Positions 53,258-62,522 of a stretch of DNA of 64,000 bases are shown here, one piece after another. Below the pieces are notes generated by a model. It was not told the origin of the DNA, searched no databases, and worked only from the letters and a program-made list of their open reading frames with translations. Positions within the stretch are counted from its first letter, which is position 1, and each line of letters opens with the position of its first letter. This stretch comes from an uncultured Muribaculaceae bacterium (GTDB lineage Bacteria > Bacteroidota > Bacteroidia > Bacteroidales > Muribaculaceae), in assembly GCA_910588035.1 (NCBI GenBank), contig CAJUPY010000004.1, forward strand, positions 101,515 through 165,514. The letters are read 5' to 3'. The position numbers and the translations under genes are program-made.

Positions 53258-54556
53258 TTAGAAACTGAATTTCATCATAGCCTCGAGGCGGTTGGCATGG
53301 TTGTGGAGATGATTTACGTCGTAGCGGTTGCCATATAGATACTCCAGGCCGACCTGAAAGTTGTCTCCAAAAGTGTAGAACCCGTTGACAACGACATAGT
53401 TTGCCCTCTGATAGGCCAACGGGCCGTTGTCTGACGTTCCATAGGCGCGGTTCAGACTGTAGCTGCCCGAGAAGAATAGCGATTTGCTGACATTCAACTG
53501 AATGCCTGCGACAATGCCGAGGTCTTCCGGAGACTCCATGGTTCCGTCGCCGGCCGAGATGAGGTCATAGCCGAAACCCGACAGGTCGTTGACATAGCGG
53601 GCGATGCCTTTGCCGTAAGCCGCCTGTCCGTAGACAGTGATGAGGTTTACGGGCGAGAAAACGGTGCTGAGTTGCACACCCCAGCCGGTCGTGAATCTGT
53701 TCTTCCCGCTGACGAGATCGCGGTAGGATAGATCACGGAAAATGCCGGAAAGACGTATGTGGTCTTTTCCCGAGCCCCATTGATATTGAATGTAGGCCGG
53801 AATGTCAGGGACACGCTGGTTGATCTCCTCACATTTGCCGTCGGCGACAGTGTATGTGGCTTCGGGATTCTCCACCGAAATAGCTCCTGTCCAGTGGCCG
53901 GAAAATTTATGGATATACTGGAATATGAGGTTCTTTCCTCCGATAGATCCTGACGGGCCCTGATAATCGATGGTGGGAACTCCGGCCGAGGGGTCGGCGA
54001 ACGTCGAGTTTGTGAGGCCGGCCGTGAAGCCCCCGACTCTGATGTAGGCTTGTTTGACCTTTACGCCATAACCGCCGCCGTCGCCGCTGAAATTGGTCTG
54101 GATATAGGCCGACAAAGGTCCGAGTTTTGTCTGACGTACCAGTCGCAGGAAGATCGTCGAGTGGGTTGCGTCGGCTCCCAGACGGTTGTGTAACGACGCA
54201 TCGCGTGGCACCGGAATGTCAAATGTCGTGAACGAGTTGCCGTCAATCGCTCCGTTGAAGTCATATTGTGCGATACCTTCGATGTATCCGCCGATGCCGA
54301 GCGCCGTGTTGCCTTGCCGGTCGATGAAAAGAAAGCGCGGGGCACGCGGATCCTGGAAGTGGAGATCTTTGGTGTCATAGACAATGGCGACAAGTTCGCC
54401 GCCGAGGTCAGCACTGTCGCCCTGAAGCACTATCATGCGTTCGGGAATGGCTCCGGTGTTACCGTAGAGGTCTTCTTGTGCCGACAGATGACAAATTGAC
54501 GACACCGCGAATGCCGAAATAACGGCAAGACTTCTGAGGATTGATGCAGTAGACAT
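53258..54556 (-). CDS. Porin-like outer-membrane protein (DcaP-type)
   Basis: Probable outer-membrane channel of 432 residues from the ATG giving MSTASILRSL; an ATG 33 nt earlier is less likely because it breaks the signal peptide. After the signal peptide (ending HLSAQ) there is a short helical or disordered stretch, then a barrel with many alternating strands (ALGIGGYIEGIAQYDFNG, STIFLRLVRQTKLGPLSAYIQ, FQVGLEYLYGNRYDV) ending in MMKFSF with the terminal Phe recognised by the Bam machine. The pattern resembles DcaP-like porins. Substrate unknown. Confidence 0.82.
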   Translation of the reverse strand: MSTASILRSLAVISAFAVSSICHLSAQEDLYGNTGAIPERMIVLQGDSADLGGELVAIVYDTKDLHFQDPRAPRFLFIDRQGNTALGIGGYIEGIAQYDFNGAIDGNSFTTFDIPVPRDASLHNRLGADATHSTIFLRLVRQTKLGPLSAYIQTNFSGDGGGYGVKVKQAYIRVGGFTAGLTNSTFADPSAGVPTIDYQGPSGSIGGKNLIFQYIHKFSGHWTGAISVENPEATYTVADGKCEEINQRVPDIPAYIQYQWGSGKDHIRLSGIFRDLSYRDLVSGKNRFTTGWGVQLSTVFSPVNLITVYGQAAYGKGIARYVNDLSGFGYDLISAGDGTMESPEDLGIVAGIQLNVSKSLFFSGSYSLNRAYGTSDNGPLAYQRANYVVVNGFYTFGDNFQVGLEYLYGNRYDVNHLHNHANRLEAMMKFSF

Positions 54557-54859
54557 AAAGAGATGAATTTTGAGAAAATTTTGTTTCATTGTTTATTGAA
54601 TATAACGCCATAAAGTTAAATAAGTTTAACGGAGACAACAGGTTGAGGTGAATTTGACGCATTGAATGACTAAAAACAACCGGTGACGGCAGATTAGCTT
54701 ACAGATATGCTGAAAATGAGGCGCAAAAGATACTTTTTTGTGAAAAAATCAAAGCAAACCACCCTCTGTTTCAATAATTCTTGCTATCTTTGCAGCCTAT
54801 CTTTTGACAAACAAGGATAGATAGCTCGTTTAAAACCATATCATTGCATAGAAACAACT
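54557..54859. other. Divergent intergenic region, 303 bp
   Basis: AT-rich spacer between the porin-like gene and spt. TATCTTTG at 54785-54792 is a good -7 element for spt (predicted 5' UTR about 60 nt), with a poor -33. Nothing else was recognised. Confidence 0.55.
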
Positions 54860-56047
54860 ATGAAGCTATTACAAGCAAAACTCTCACAATACACTGCCCC
54901 GCAAGAAGCCAAGGAGGCCGGAATCTATCCTTATTTCCGCGCTATCTCAAGCGAACAAGATCCAGAGGTGATCATAAACGGCAAGAAAGTGTTGATGTTT
55001 GGGTCTAACTGCTACTCAGGTCTCGTGAATGATCCGCGAATCAAGGAAGCGGCCATTGAGGCAACAAAGAAATATGGCACAGGATGTGCCGGTTCTCCGT
55101 TCCTGAACGGAACTCTTGATCTTCACAAACGTCTCGAAGCCGAGCTTGCCGATTACATGGGTAAGGAAGATGTGATGATCTACTCTACCGGATTTGGTGT
55201 CAACCTCGGTGTCGTCTCTTGTCTGACCGGACCTAAAGACTACATACTCTGGGATGAACAAGACCATGCCTCGATCATCGAAGGTCTTCGTGCATCTTTC
55301 TCAAAGAGCCTGAAATATAAACACAACGACATGGAGTCGCTTGAAAAGCAGCTCCAGAAGTGTGAGCCCGATCGGTTGAAACTCATTGTCAGCGATGCGG
55401 TCTTCTCGATGGAGGGTGATGTCGCTGATGTCAAGACTATGGTTGAGCTTGCTGAGAAATATAACGCGGCTCTGATGATAGACGAGGCACACGGAATCGG
55501 TGTGTTTGGCGAAGGTGGTCGCGGAGTGTGCCACGCCCAGGGCGTCGCGAAAGATGTGGATCTGATCATGGGAACTTTCTCAAAATCGTTCGCTTCGCTC
55601 GGCGGTTTCATTGCTACTGACAAAGAGATCACCAACTTCCTGCGTCACCATTCACGCTCTTATATTTTCACCGCAAGCATAACACCCGCTTCGACTGCTG
55701 CCGCTCTTAAAGCGATCGAGATCATGAAGAACGAGCCCGAACGTCAGGAGCAGTTGTGGGAACTGACAAATTACGCGCTTGACGGATTCCGTCAGATGGG
55801 TGTGGAGATAGGCGGCACCTCGACTCCGATCATTCCGTTGTTTATCCGTGATAACTTCAAGACATTCGCTGTGACACGCGACCTTCTCGACGAAGGCATC
55901 TTTGTCAATCCGGTCGTTTCTCCGGCAGTGGCTCCGCAAGACACTCTGATCCGTTTCAGCCTGATGGCTACCCACACCAAGGAACAGGTCACGACGGCAC
56001 TCGAAAAAATCGAGAAAGTATTCAGAAACCACGGAATCATAGAGTGA
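54860..56047 (+). CDS. spt: Serine palmitoyltransferase
   Basis: First step of sphingolipid synthesis, condensing serine with a long-chain acyl-CoA. This 395-residue PLP enzyme of the alpha-oxoamine synthase family has SNCYSGLVNDPRIKEAA, GTGCAGSPFLNGTLDLH, DEQDHASIIEGLRASF, the cofactor Asp/His in MIDEAHGIGVFGEGGRG and the PLP lysine in GTFSKSFASLGGF. The N-terminal length and the SPFLNGT motif fit the Bacteroides serine palmitoyltransferase; glycine C-acetyltransferase (Kbl) is the alternative in the same family. It is flanked by its own promoter element and terminator. Confidence 0.92.
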   Translation: MKLLQAKLSQYTAPQEAKEAGIYPYFRAISSEQDPEVIINGKKVLMFGSNCYSGLVNDPRIKEAAIEATKKYGTGCAGSPFLNGTLDLHKRLEAELADYMGKEDVMIYSTGFGVNLGVVSCLTGPKDYILWDEQDHASIIEGLRASFSKSLKYKHNDMESLEKQLQKCEPDRLKLIVSDAVFSMEGDVADVKTMVELAEKYNAALMIDEAHGIGVFGEGGRGVCHAQGVAKDVDLIMGTFSKSFASLGGFIATDKEITNFLRHHSRSYIFTASITPASTAAALKAIEIMKNEPERQEQLWELTNYALDGFRQMGVEIGGTSTPIIPLFIRDNFKTFAVTRDLLDEGIFVNPVVSPAVAPQDTLIRFSLMATHTKEQVTTALEKIEKVFRNHGIIE

Positions 56048-56071
56048 TATCCGCAACACATTGAAAAATAT

Positions 56072-56118
56072 AAAAAAAGAACGGCGTTTGCCCACAATGG
56101 GTTGACGCCGTTCTTTTT
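56072..56118 (+). terminator. Terminator after spt
   Basis: AGAACGGCGT (56078-56087) pairs with ACGCCGTTCT (56105-56114), flanked by A and T runs so it could work in both directions. Confidence 0.88.
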
Positions 56119-56204
56119 AGGGTCCGTTCGAGGATATCAGACCCTGATATCCGTGTTGATGTCTTAAAAACATAAGCACAGTCGATTTATTCGGGAAAAA
56201 AGGT

Positions 56205-56212
56205 TAACTTTG
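56205..56212 (+). promoter_or_regulatory. -7 promoter element of thrA
   Basis: TAACTTTG fits TAnnTTTG and lies 19 nt before the preferred thrA ATG at 56232. It also argues against a start at 56214. The -33 is weak. Confidence 0.45.
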
Positions 56213-56231
56213 TGTGCAAAACAAAAGAGAT

Positions 56232-58664
56232 ATGAAGGTTTTGAAATTTGGCGGAACTTCGGTCGGAACAGTCGGAAGTCTGCAAAATGTGAAGCAAATC
56301 GTAGAGTCTGAGAACCAACCGGTAGTTGTGGTCGTGTCCGCGCTCGGAGGTATGACCGACCGTCTGATTGAGACGGCACGCATCGCGGTAAAAGGCGGAG
56401 ACTGCGGTGAGTCATTCGAAATCATCAGAAACCGTCATCTGGAGATCGTCGGCAAACTTGTCAATGAATCTATCCGTGACAGGGTCAGAGCCGATGTGGA
56501 ACTGTTGCTTGACGATCTTGCAAACATTTTCCGCGGCATATCGCTTTTGAAAGATCTGTCAGACCGCACTCTCGACATCGTGGTCAGCTACGGTGAGAGA
56601 CTGTCGAGTCTGATCATTGCCGGTGTGATTGACGGCGCAACCCTGTTTGACTCGCTGAAATTCATCATCACCCGACGTGTCATGGGCAAGAATGTGCTCG
56701 ATGTCGAGGCTACCCATGACGCCATAATCAGCAATTTCAACTCAGGTGACTGGCGTGTGGCGGTGGTTCCGGGATTCATCGCGTCGAGTGCCGACGGAAA
56801 CATCACCAATCTCGGCAGGGGTGGAAGCGACTACACCGCGGCTGTGATAGCAGCTACATTAGACGCCCGGTGTCTTGAAATATGGACCGATGTCGACGGA
56901 TTCATGACGGCTGACCCAAGGGTCATACCGTCGGCCTACGTCATTGACAGCCTGTCGTTTGTGGAAGCAATGGAACTGTGCAATTTCGGCGCGAAAGTGA
57001 TCTATCCACCTACGATCTACCCGGTCTATCACCGTAATATACCCGTCAGGGTAAAGAATACATTCAATCCCGATGCTCCGGGCACATTGATCACAGCTCA
57101 AGCCTCGCAGTCGGGAAAACCAATCAAGGGGATATCGTCAATCAACGACACATGTCTGATCACAGTCACCGGACTCGGTATGGTCGGCATTGTCGGTGTC
57201 AATGCGCGAATTTTCAATACACTTGCGCGTAGTGGAGTATCAGTGTTTCTGGTGTCGCAGGCATCAAGTGAGAACAACACTTCGTTTGCAGTCAAAAACT
57301 GTGATGCCGAGACTGCGGTCAAAGTCTTGAAACAGGAGTTCGCCGATGAATTGATTGACGGACAACTGACTGACATCACCGCGACCCACGATCTGACGAC
57401 AGTTGCTATTGTGGGAGAGAACATGAAAGGCATGCCAGGCATTGCCGGAAAACTTTTCAATACGCTCGGACGTAACGGAATCAATGTCATAGCCGTGGCC
57501 CAGGGCGCGGCTGAGGTCAATATCTCGTTTGTGATCAGGCATTCCGACCTCTCAAAAGCACTCAATGTCATCCACGACTCACTGTTCCTGTCTGAGACAC
57601 AGGTGCTGAACCTGTTTGTTGTCGGTGTAGGCAACGTCGGACGTCACCTGCTCGGTCAGATAAAAAAACAGCAACGGAAACTGCTGACCACTAAATCACT
57701 TGAAATGAAAGTGGTCGGAATCGCCAATTCGCGACGCGCCGTCTATGACCCTGAAGGGGTAGACATCGACAAAACCGATACTCTGCTGGCCAACTCGGCT
57801 ATAGCCTCAGATCCTGTCTCAATCGTCGACTCAATCGTCAGAATGAACCTTTATAACACTGTGTTTGTCGATTGCACATCGAGCCGTGAGGTGGCGTCGG
57901 CCTACGGCTATCTGCTTGACCATAATGTCAACATTGTCGCAGCCAACAAAATCGCCGCATCCTCTGACTATGAGAATTATCTCTCCCTGAAACACAAATC
58001 GGTGACGCGCGATGTGAAATTTCTGTTTGAGACAAACGTAGGCGCCGGCCTGCCGATCATAAGCACAATAAACAACCTGATAAACTCCGGAGACCAGATA
58101 CTGAAGATCGAGGCTGTCGTCTCAGGCACCTTGAACTACATATTCGATGTGCTTTCTCCCGAGATCCCATTCAGCAAGGCAGTAGCCATGGCTCGCGATA
58201 ACGGGTTCAGCGAACCTGATCCGCGTGTCGATCTGAGCGGAATCGATGTGGTGAGAAAAATTGTGATTCTGGCACGTGAGGCCGGATATGCCGTCGAACA
58301 GAGCGATGTGGTCATCGAACCGTTTATGCCTGATGAGTTTTTTGACGGAACTGTAGACGAATTTTTCAGGCGGTTGCCAGATCTTGACGAAAACTTCGAG
58401 AAACGGCGTGCAAGTGCGGCTGCCAAGGGAAACCGTTTCAGATTCATCGCGACCCTCGACCGCAACGGCAAGGCGACTGTCTCTCTGCGGGAGGTTGAGC
58501 AGACCCACCCGTTCCACTCTCTCCAGAGCAGCAATAACATCATTGCCCTGACAACCGACCGATATAACGAATTTCCGATCATCATCAAAGGATATGGTGC
58601 CGGTGCCGACGTGACGGCCGCCGGGGTCTTTGCCGACATAATAAGCATTGCCAACGTGAGATGA
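56232..58664 (+). CDS. thrA: Bifunctional aspartate kinase / homoserine dehydrogenase I
   Basis: Catalyses the first and third steps from aspartate to threonine/methionine. From MKVLKFGGTSVGTVGSL the product is 810 residues, usual for ThrA. The kinase domain (about 1-290) has KFGGTSV, GRGGSDYTAAVIAA and EIWTDVDGFMTADPR. Two ACT regulatory domains (about 310-455) include TVAIVGENMKGMPGIAGKLF, which suggests allosteric control by threonine. The dehydrogenase (about 460-810) begins LFVVGVGNVGRHLLGQI and contains ETNVGAGLPIISTI and SGTLNYIF. The downstream partner is the ThrC-like gene; no homoserine kinase is present in the window. Confidence 0.97.
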   Translation: MKVLKFGGTSVGTVGSLQNVKQIVESENQPVVVVVSALGGMTDRLIETARIAVKGGDCGESFEIIRNRHLEIVGKLVNESIRDRVRADVELLLDDLANIFRGISLLKDLSDRTLDIVVSYGERLSSLIIAGVIDGATLFDSLKFIITRRVMGKNVLDVEATHDAIISNFNSGDWRVAVVPGFIASSADGNITNLGRGGSDYTAAVIAATLDARCLEIWTDVDGFMTADPRVIPSAYVIDSLSFVEAMELCNFGAKVIYPPTIYPVYHRNIPVRVKNTFNPDAPGTLITAQASQSGKPIKGISSINDTCLITVTGLGMVGIVGVNARIFNTLARSGVSVFLVSQASSENNTSFAVKNCDAETAVKVLKQEFADELIDGQLTDITATHDLTTVAIVGENMKGMPGIAGKLFNTLGRNGINVIAVAQGAAEVNISFVIRHSDLSKALNVIHDSLFLSETQVLNLFVVGVGNVGRHLLGQIKKQQRKLLTTKSLEMKVVGIANSRRAVYDPEGVDIDKTDTLLANSAIASDPVSIVDSIVRMNLYNTVFVDCTSSREVASAYGYLLDHNVNIVAANKIAASSDYENYLSLKHKSVTRDVKFLFETNVGAGLPIISTINNLINSGDQILKIEAVVSGTLNYIFDVLSPEIPFSKAVAMARDNGFSEPDPRVDLSGIDVVRKIVILAREAGYAVEQSDVVIEPFMPDEFFDGTVDEFFRRLPDLDENFEKRRASAAAKGNRFRFIATLDRNGKATVSLREVEQTHPFHSLQSSNNIIALTTDRYNEFPIIIKGYGAGADVTAAGVFADIISIANVR

Positions 58665-58707
58665 TCTGAACACAAATAATCAAATACCAATATAAACGAT
58701 CAAAAAA

Positions 58708-59796
58708 ATGCTCTATCGTCCTGTTAAAGGTTCAACCCCCGAGGTGACCCTTTTTGAGGCTGTCAAAAAGGGCATCTCTCCCGACTCGGCACTTTACCTG
58801 CCTGTGTCGTTGCCACGTATTCCGCGGGCATTCTTCAACAACATATCCGGCATGTCGCTGCAGGAAATCGGGTATGTGTGCGCGAACATTCTGTTTGGCT
58901 CCGATATTCCTGCCGACCGTCTGAAAAAAGTAATTGACCGTACGATGACATTCGAGTTGCCGTTTGTCGAGACTGCCGGCAACATGTTCACCCTCGATCT
59001 GACCAAAGGCCCGACACACAATTACAACGACCTTTGTGCGATGTTTCTGGCGCGTTTTGTCGAGGAATACCGCACGTCAGACCGTCTCAATGTCGTTGTG
59101 GCGACAAGCGACAATGTCGGTAACGCCGTGGCGCAGGCTTTCTGTAAGGCTGCCGGAGTGACGACATATGTGGTTTTCCCTGCCGGTTCTTTGTCAAACC
59201 GACGTTTTAACGAACTGATCGACTATGGGCCGAATGTGGTTCCGGTCGAAGTAGGAGGTGCGTTCACCGATTGTCAGAATCTGGTCAGGGAAGTGATTCT
59301 CGACAGAGAGATTCAGGAATCGGCCACCACATTGCTTGCCAATTCGTCTAACGTGGCGATCTTGTTGCCACGTGTCGTCTACTTCTTCTATGCCTACGCC
59401 CGCCTTGCCGCGCTTGGCCGGCCTCTCGAGAATGTTGTCATAGCGACGCCGACCGAGAATCTCGGAAATCTGACCGCCGCGGTCATTGCCCGCAAAATGG
59501 GTATGCCTGTCAGCCGATTCATTGCATTGCTGCAAAACGATACTCAAGACGCATCTGATATGGTCAACGAATCGCGTCTGACGGCTCTGCTTTCTGATGA
59601 AAACGACGAGATAAAAATCTACTCACCTGAGACCCACCCGTTGGTTGACGATGAAATCTGCATAACGATGCTGACCGATGATCCTGCCGAACACGATCAG
59701 GCTGTTCAACGACAGCGCAGCCGTGCGGTAAAACACCGAATTGTCAGAATCGCACCTTCGGCGGCGGCAATGAAACGCGTGATGCTGACTCGGTGA
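58708..59796 (+). CDS. Threonine synthase-like protein lacking the PLP lysine
   Basis: Fold-type II PLP protein of the ThrC family, 362 residues (typical bacterial ThrC is about 430). The N-terminal ThrC domain is recognisable (MSLQEIGYVCANILFGSDIP). The cofactor motif normally reading GPTxAFKD is GPTHNYND, so the PLP lysine is Asn107. The phosphate/substrate loop GDTGSA reads SDNVGNA (135-140), and SGNFGN reads TENLGN (249-254). The C-terminal part is short. All changes are in-frame codons with no frameshift. Its place 43 nt after thrA implies joint expression. It may have become regulatory, or its activity may be lost; a true ThrC should exist elsewhere. Confidence 0.85.
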   Translation: MLYRPVKGSTPEVTLFEAVKKGISPDSALYLPVSLPRIPRAFFNNISGMSLQEIGYVCANILFGSDIPADRLKKVIDRTMTFELPFVETAGNMFTLDLTKGPTHNYNDLCAMFLARFVEEYRTSDRLNVVVATSDNVGNAVAQAFCKAAGVTTYVVFPAGSLSNRRFNELIDYGPNVVPVEVGGAFTDCQNLVREVILDREIQESATTLLANSSNVAILLPRVVYFFYAYARLAALGRPLENVVIATPTENLGNLTAAVIARKMGMPVSRFIALLQNDTQDASDMVNESRLTALLSDENDEIKIYSPETHPLVDDEICITMLTDDPAEHDQAVQRQRSRAVKHRIVRIAPSAAAMKRVMLTR

Positions 59797-59850
59797 GAAA
59801 AAGTGAAAAAAATGAGACTATCAACCCTTTAACCCCCAATTTATTTTATT

Positions 59851-60192
59851 ATGAACCGTAGAAATCTGAAAAAACAAATCAGCTATGTCTGTGGAGACAT
59901 CGCTCTCGAATGTCATTTCGCAGCAAACTCAATTCCCGGTGTTGACGTTAAAAAACTCTATCAGTCGATCATCGACGCAGCCCAGCTCCAGGTCGCGACT
60001 GTCAGCAAAGTGTCGGTTTCGTTTGACAAGACTCCCGGCGATTTCGAATCGCGCGATCTGTATAACAAAGCGCGTGCGTCATATTACAAAAAGGCTTACG
60101 CTGCATTGCTGACCGAATTCAACAATCACATCTCTGAGATTGTTAAGCAGATGAACTCGGCTCTCCCCGCAAAGGAAGGTAAAACTGAGTGA
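59851..60192 (+). CDS. Small conserved-looking protein of unknown function
   Basis: The 113 residues form a helical, soluble protein without signal peptide: basic N-terminus MNRRNLKKQISYVCGDIALE, then amphipathic helices (VDVKKLYQSIIDAAQLQ and YYKKAYAALLTEFNNHISEIVKQM). No known domain was recognised. The gene starts 54 nt after the ThrC-like gene and 6 nt before plsC, so it belongs to a small cluster with acyltransferase and nitrilase genes. Confidence 0.82.
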   Translation: MNRRNLKKQISYVCGDIALECHFAANSIPGVDVKKLYQSIIDAAQLQVATVSKVSVSFDKTPGDFESRDLYNKARASYYKKAYAALLTEFNNHISEIVKQMNSALPAKEGKTE

Positions 60193-60198
60193 TCTGAT

Positions 60199-60747
60199 AT
60201 GAACCTGTCCCGTACGATACTGAAACTTTTTGGTTGGACTGTCAAGTTGACGGTTCCTGACTACCCTAAGTGTATCATCTGTGTCGCTCCCCACACGAGC
60301 AACTGGGACTTTGTCATCGGGGAACTGGCCATTGCGTCTGTCGGACGCAAGGCCGGATTCCTGATGAAAGAGTCATGGTTTTTCTGGCCCTTGGGTCCGA
60401 TATTCCGTTCGCTCGGCGGTGTTCCGGTTCCGCGACGGCGCAAAAACTATTCGCTCGTCGAGGTTTTGGTCGAACGGTTCAAACGTGTGGACCATCTCGT
60501 TCTGGCGGTCACGCCCGAGGGGACGAGAAGCCGAACCGACCGCTGGCACACCGGATTTCTTGAAATAGCCCGGCAGGCCGATGTGCCTATAGCTCTGGCT
60601 GCTATTGATTTCAAGACAAAATGTGCCCAGATAACCGAAACATTTGTCCCCACCGGTGACAATGAGGCCGATCTGTGTGCCATCAAAGCCTATTACAGCA
60701 AGTTCACCGGTTTGCATAATGAAAATTTTTCCACTGACCCGCAATGA
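60199..60747 (+). CDS. 1-acyl-sn-glycerol-3-phosphate acyltransferase family protein
   Basis: PlsC-type acyltransferase, probably making phosphatidic acid or acylating a related lipid at the inner membrane. The 182 residues contain the H-x4-D catalytic motif (APHTSNWD, about residues 31-38), the KESWFFWPLGPIFRSLGGVPV substrate segment and TPEGTRSR. Shorter than the usual 240 residues, lacking an N-terminal membrane helix, as in a compact subfamily common in Bacteroidota. Its stop overlaps the nitrilase start (ATGA). Confidence 0.92.
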   Translation: MNLSRTILKLFGWTVKLTVPDYPKCIICVAPHTSNWDFVIGELAIASVGRKAGFLMKESWFFWPLGPIFRSLGGVPVPRRRKNYSLVEVLVERFKRVDHLVLAVTPEGTRSRTDRWHTGFLEIARQADVPIALAAIDFKTKCAQITETFVPTGDNEADLCAIKAYYSKFTGLHNENFSTDPQ

Positions 60748-61541
60748 ATTCATCTGATCTGACGGTCACTGTGCTTCCATTTGAAATTGCGTGGAGCGAC
60801 CGTGACTATAACTTGAGAAAAGTAGAGGAGATGCTCGGCAAGATTCCCGACGGAACCGATATATTCGTGTTGCCCGAACTTTTCTCGACAGGCTTCATCA
60901 GCGATCATGAGACAGTCGCGGAGATGGCCGAGACCACAAGCGAGACCACCATTGAGACCGTGAGAAGTTGGGCCCGCCAACGGAATGCCGCGTTTGCAGG
61001 CAGCTTTCTGTGCAGGGTTGGATCCAGGTTTTATAACCGGGCGTTCTTCATCGAACCGGGTGGTGACGAGGTTTACTATGACAAACGCCATCTGTTCTCG
61101 ATCAGTCCTGAAAACAAACTGCTGCAAGCCGGACGCGAACGCTGTCCTGTCATAAGATTCAGAGGATGGAACGTTTCGCTTGCCGTCTGCTACGACATAA
61201 GATTTCCGGTGTGGTGCCGCAACGTCGGCATGCTCTATGAGGTGATGCTCGTTCCGGCAAATTGGCCCGAAGCCCGCGCATATGCCTGGAAACATCTGCT
61301 GATCGGGCGTTCGATTGAAAACGAGGCCTATTATGTGGGGGCAAACCGCGGTGGCAGCGATGACTACGGACGATATGACAACCTGTCGTTCATTTTTGAC
61401 CCCGCAGGACGCCCCGTGGGCACATCTGTCGGAGAAACCTGTGCCATAACCGCGACGCTCGACAGAAAGCTGCTTGAGGAGATGCGCCGCAAACTGCCCG
61501 TCGGTGCCGATGCCGAAAATTTTGACATCTGTGATCTGTAG
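60744..61541 (+). CDS. Nitrilase-superfamily omega-amidase (YafV-like)
   Basis: Carbon-nitrogen hydrolase, 265 residues, likely an omega-amidase that clears alpha-ketoglutaramate or alpha-ketosuccinamate. The catalytic triad is complete: Glu in FVLPELFSTGF, Lys in YYDKRHLFS and Cys in LAVCYDIRFPVW. The ESIS-like and NRGGSDD features match YafV-type proteins. Translation is probably coupled to the acyltransferase. A weak hairpin (61616-61634) follows the gene and may end the transcript. Confidence 0.93.
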   Translation: MNSSDLTVTVLPFEIAWSDRDYNLRKVEEMLGKIPDGTDIFVLPELFSTGFISDHETVAEMAETTSETTIETVRSWARQRNAAFAGSFLCRVGSRFYNRAFFIEPGGDEVYYDKRHLFSISPENKLLQAGRERCPVIRFRGWNVSLAVCYDIRFPVWCRNVGMLYEVMLVPANWPEARAYAWKHLLIGRSIENEAYYVGANRGGSDDYGRYDNLSFIFDPAGRPVGTSVGETCAITATLDRKLLEEMRRKLPVGADAENFDICDL

Positions 61542-61651
61542 CATAGTCAAACGGGTGCGGTTAACGGTCAGAATGCCACGTTTTAAGTTATTTTACACAA
61601 CTATAACATCTTGAAAACAGCCGTTGTGGCTGTTATTTCAAAAAAAAATCG

Positions 61652-61659
61652 TAATTTTG
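61652..61659 (+). promoter_or_regulatory. -7 promoter element of the GT5-like gene
   Basis: TAATTTTG fits TAnnTTTG and lies 35 nt before the ATG; the -33 is weak. Confidence 0.4.
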
Positions 61660-61694
61660 CAAACTGAACGTCACATTAAGCCACAGTTAGATTA

Positions 61695-62507
61695 ATGAGC
61701 AAGCCTAAAATACTCTACATTTCACAGGAGATCACACCCTATCTGCCGACAACAGACCTTGCGACCCTCGGACAGAAACTGCCTCAATCAATTCAGGAGC
61801 ATGGATATGAAGTAAGGACTTTTATGCCTAAATACGGAATAATCAACGAACGCCGCAATCAGCTCCATGAAGTGATACGTCTGTCGGGAATGAACATAAT
61901 CATCGATGACAGCGATCATCCGCTCATCATCAAGGTGGCTACATTGCAGCCGGCACGCATGCAGGTCTACTTCATTGATAACGACGACTACTTCCAGCAC
62001 CACGCTGTCAGTGATCTTGAGATCAGGGAGACTCCCGACGACAATGACGAGCGTATCATGTTTTTTGTCAGAGGAGTGATCGAGACGGTGAAAAAATTGC
62101 GTTGGGAAGCCGCTATCATCCATAACATCGGGTGGATCACCGCTCTTGCTCCGCTCTATCTGAAAAACAGCTACAATGACGATCCGTCGTTCCGTTCTTC
62201 TAAAATCGTCTATTCACTTGTCAGTGACCGCTTCGACGGCACTCTCGACAGCCGTTTTGTCGAAAAACTGAAAATGGACGGTTTTACCGACGAGATGCTC
62301 AAACCGTTGATCGAGGCCGGAGACGCTCCCGACTATATCGCCCTCAACAAAATCGCCATTGACCATGCCGACGCTGTGGCAGTGGCCGATGAGAATGTTG
62401 ACGAGTCACTGATTGAATATGCAAAACAATCGGGCAAACCGCTGATGCTTTTCCCCGGAAAGGAAGATTACGCTCAGGCCTATGCCGATTTCTATGCGTC
62501 ACTATAA
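61695..62507 (+). CDS. Stand-alone glycogen/starch synthase N-terminal (GT5) domain protein
   Basis: Related to the N-terminal Rossmann half of glycogen synthase. The 270 residues begin KILYISQEITPYLPTTDLATLGQKLPQSIQEHGYEVRTFMPKYG, matching the fold and spacing of GT5 openings, but the ADP-glucose motif K-x-G-G-L is replaced by TDLATL, and the whole C-terminal GT-B half is absent. Such shortened proteins are commonly annotated as glycogen synthase in Bacteroidales, but catalysis is doubtful. It precedes a DUF4270 lipoprotein by 15 nt, a pairing that suggests a cell-envelope rather than glycogen role (inference). Confidence 0.85.
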   Translation: MSKPKILYISQEITPYLPTTDLATLGQKLPQSIQEHGYEVRTFMPKYGIINERRNQLHEVIRLSGMNIIIDDSDHPLIIKVATLQPARMQVYFIDNDDYFQHHAVSDLEIRETPDDNDERIMFFVRGVIETVKKLRWEAAIIHNIGWITALAPLYLKNSYNDDPSFRSSKIVYSLVSDRFDGTLDSRFVEKLKMDGFTDEMLKPLIEAGDAPDYIALNKIAIDHADAVAVADENVDESLIEYAKQSGKPLMLFPGKEDYAQAYADFYASL

Positions 62508-62522
62508 TACACATTGCAACTA

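Noticed and set aside
60750..61550. 266-codon minus-strand frame over the nitrilase
   Set aside because: Antisense shadow of a gene with an intact Glu-Lys-Cys triad.
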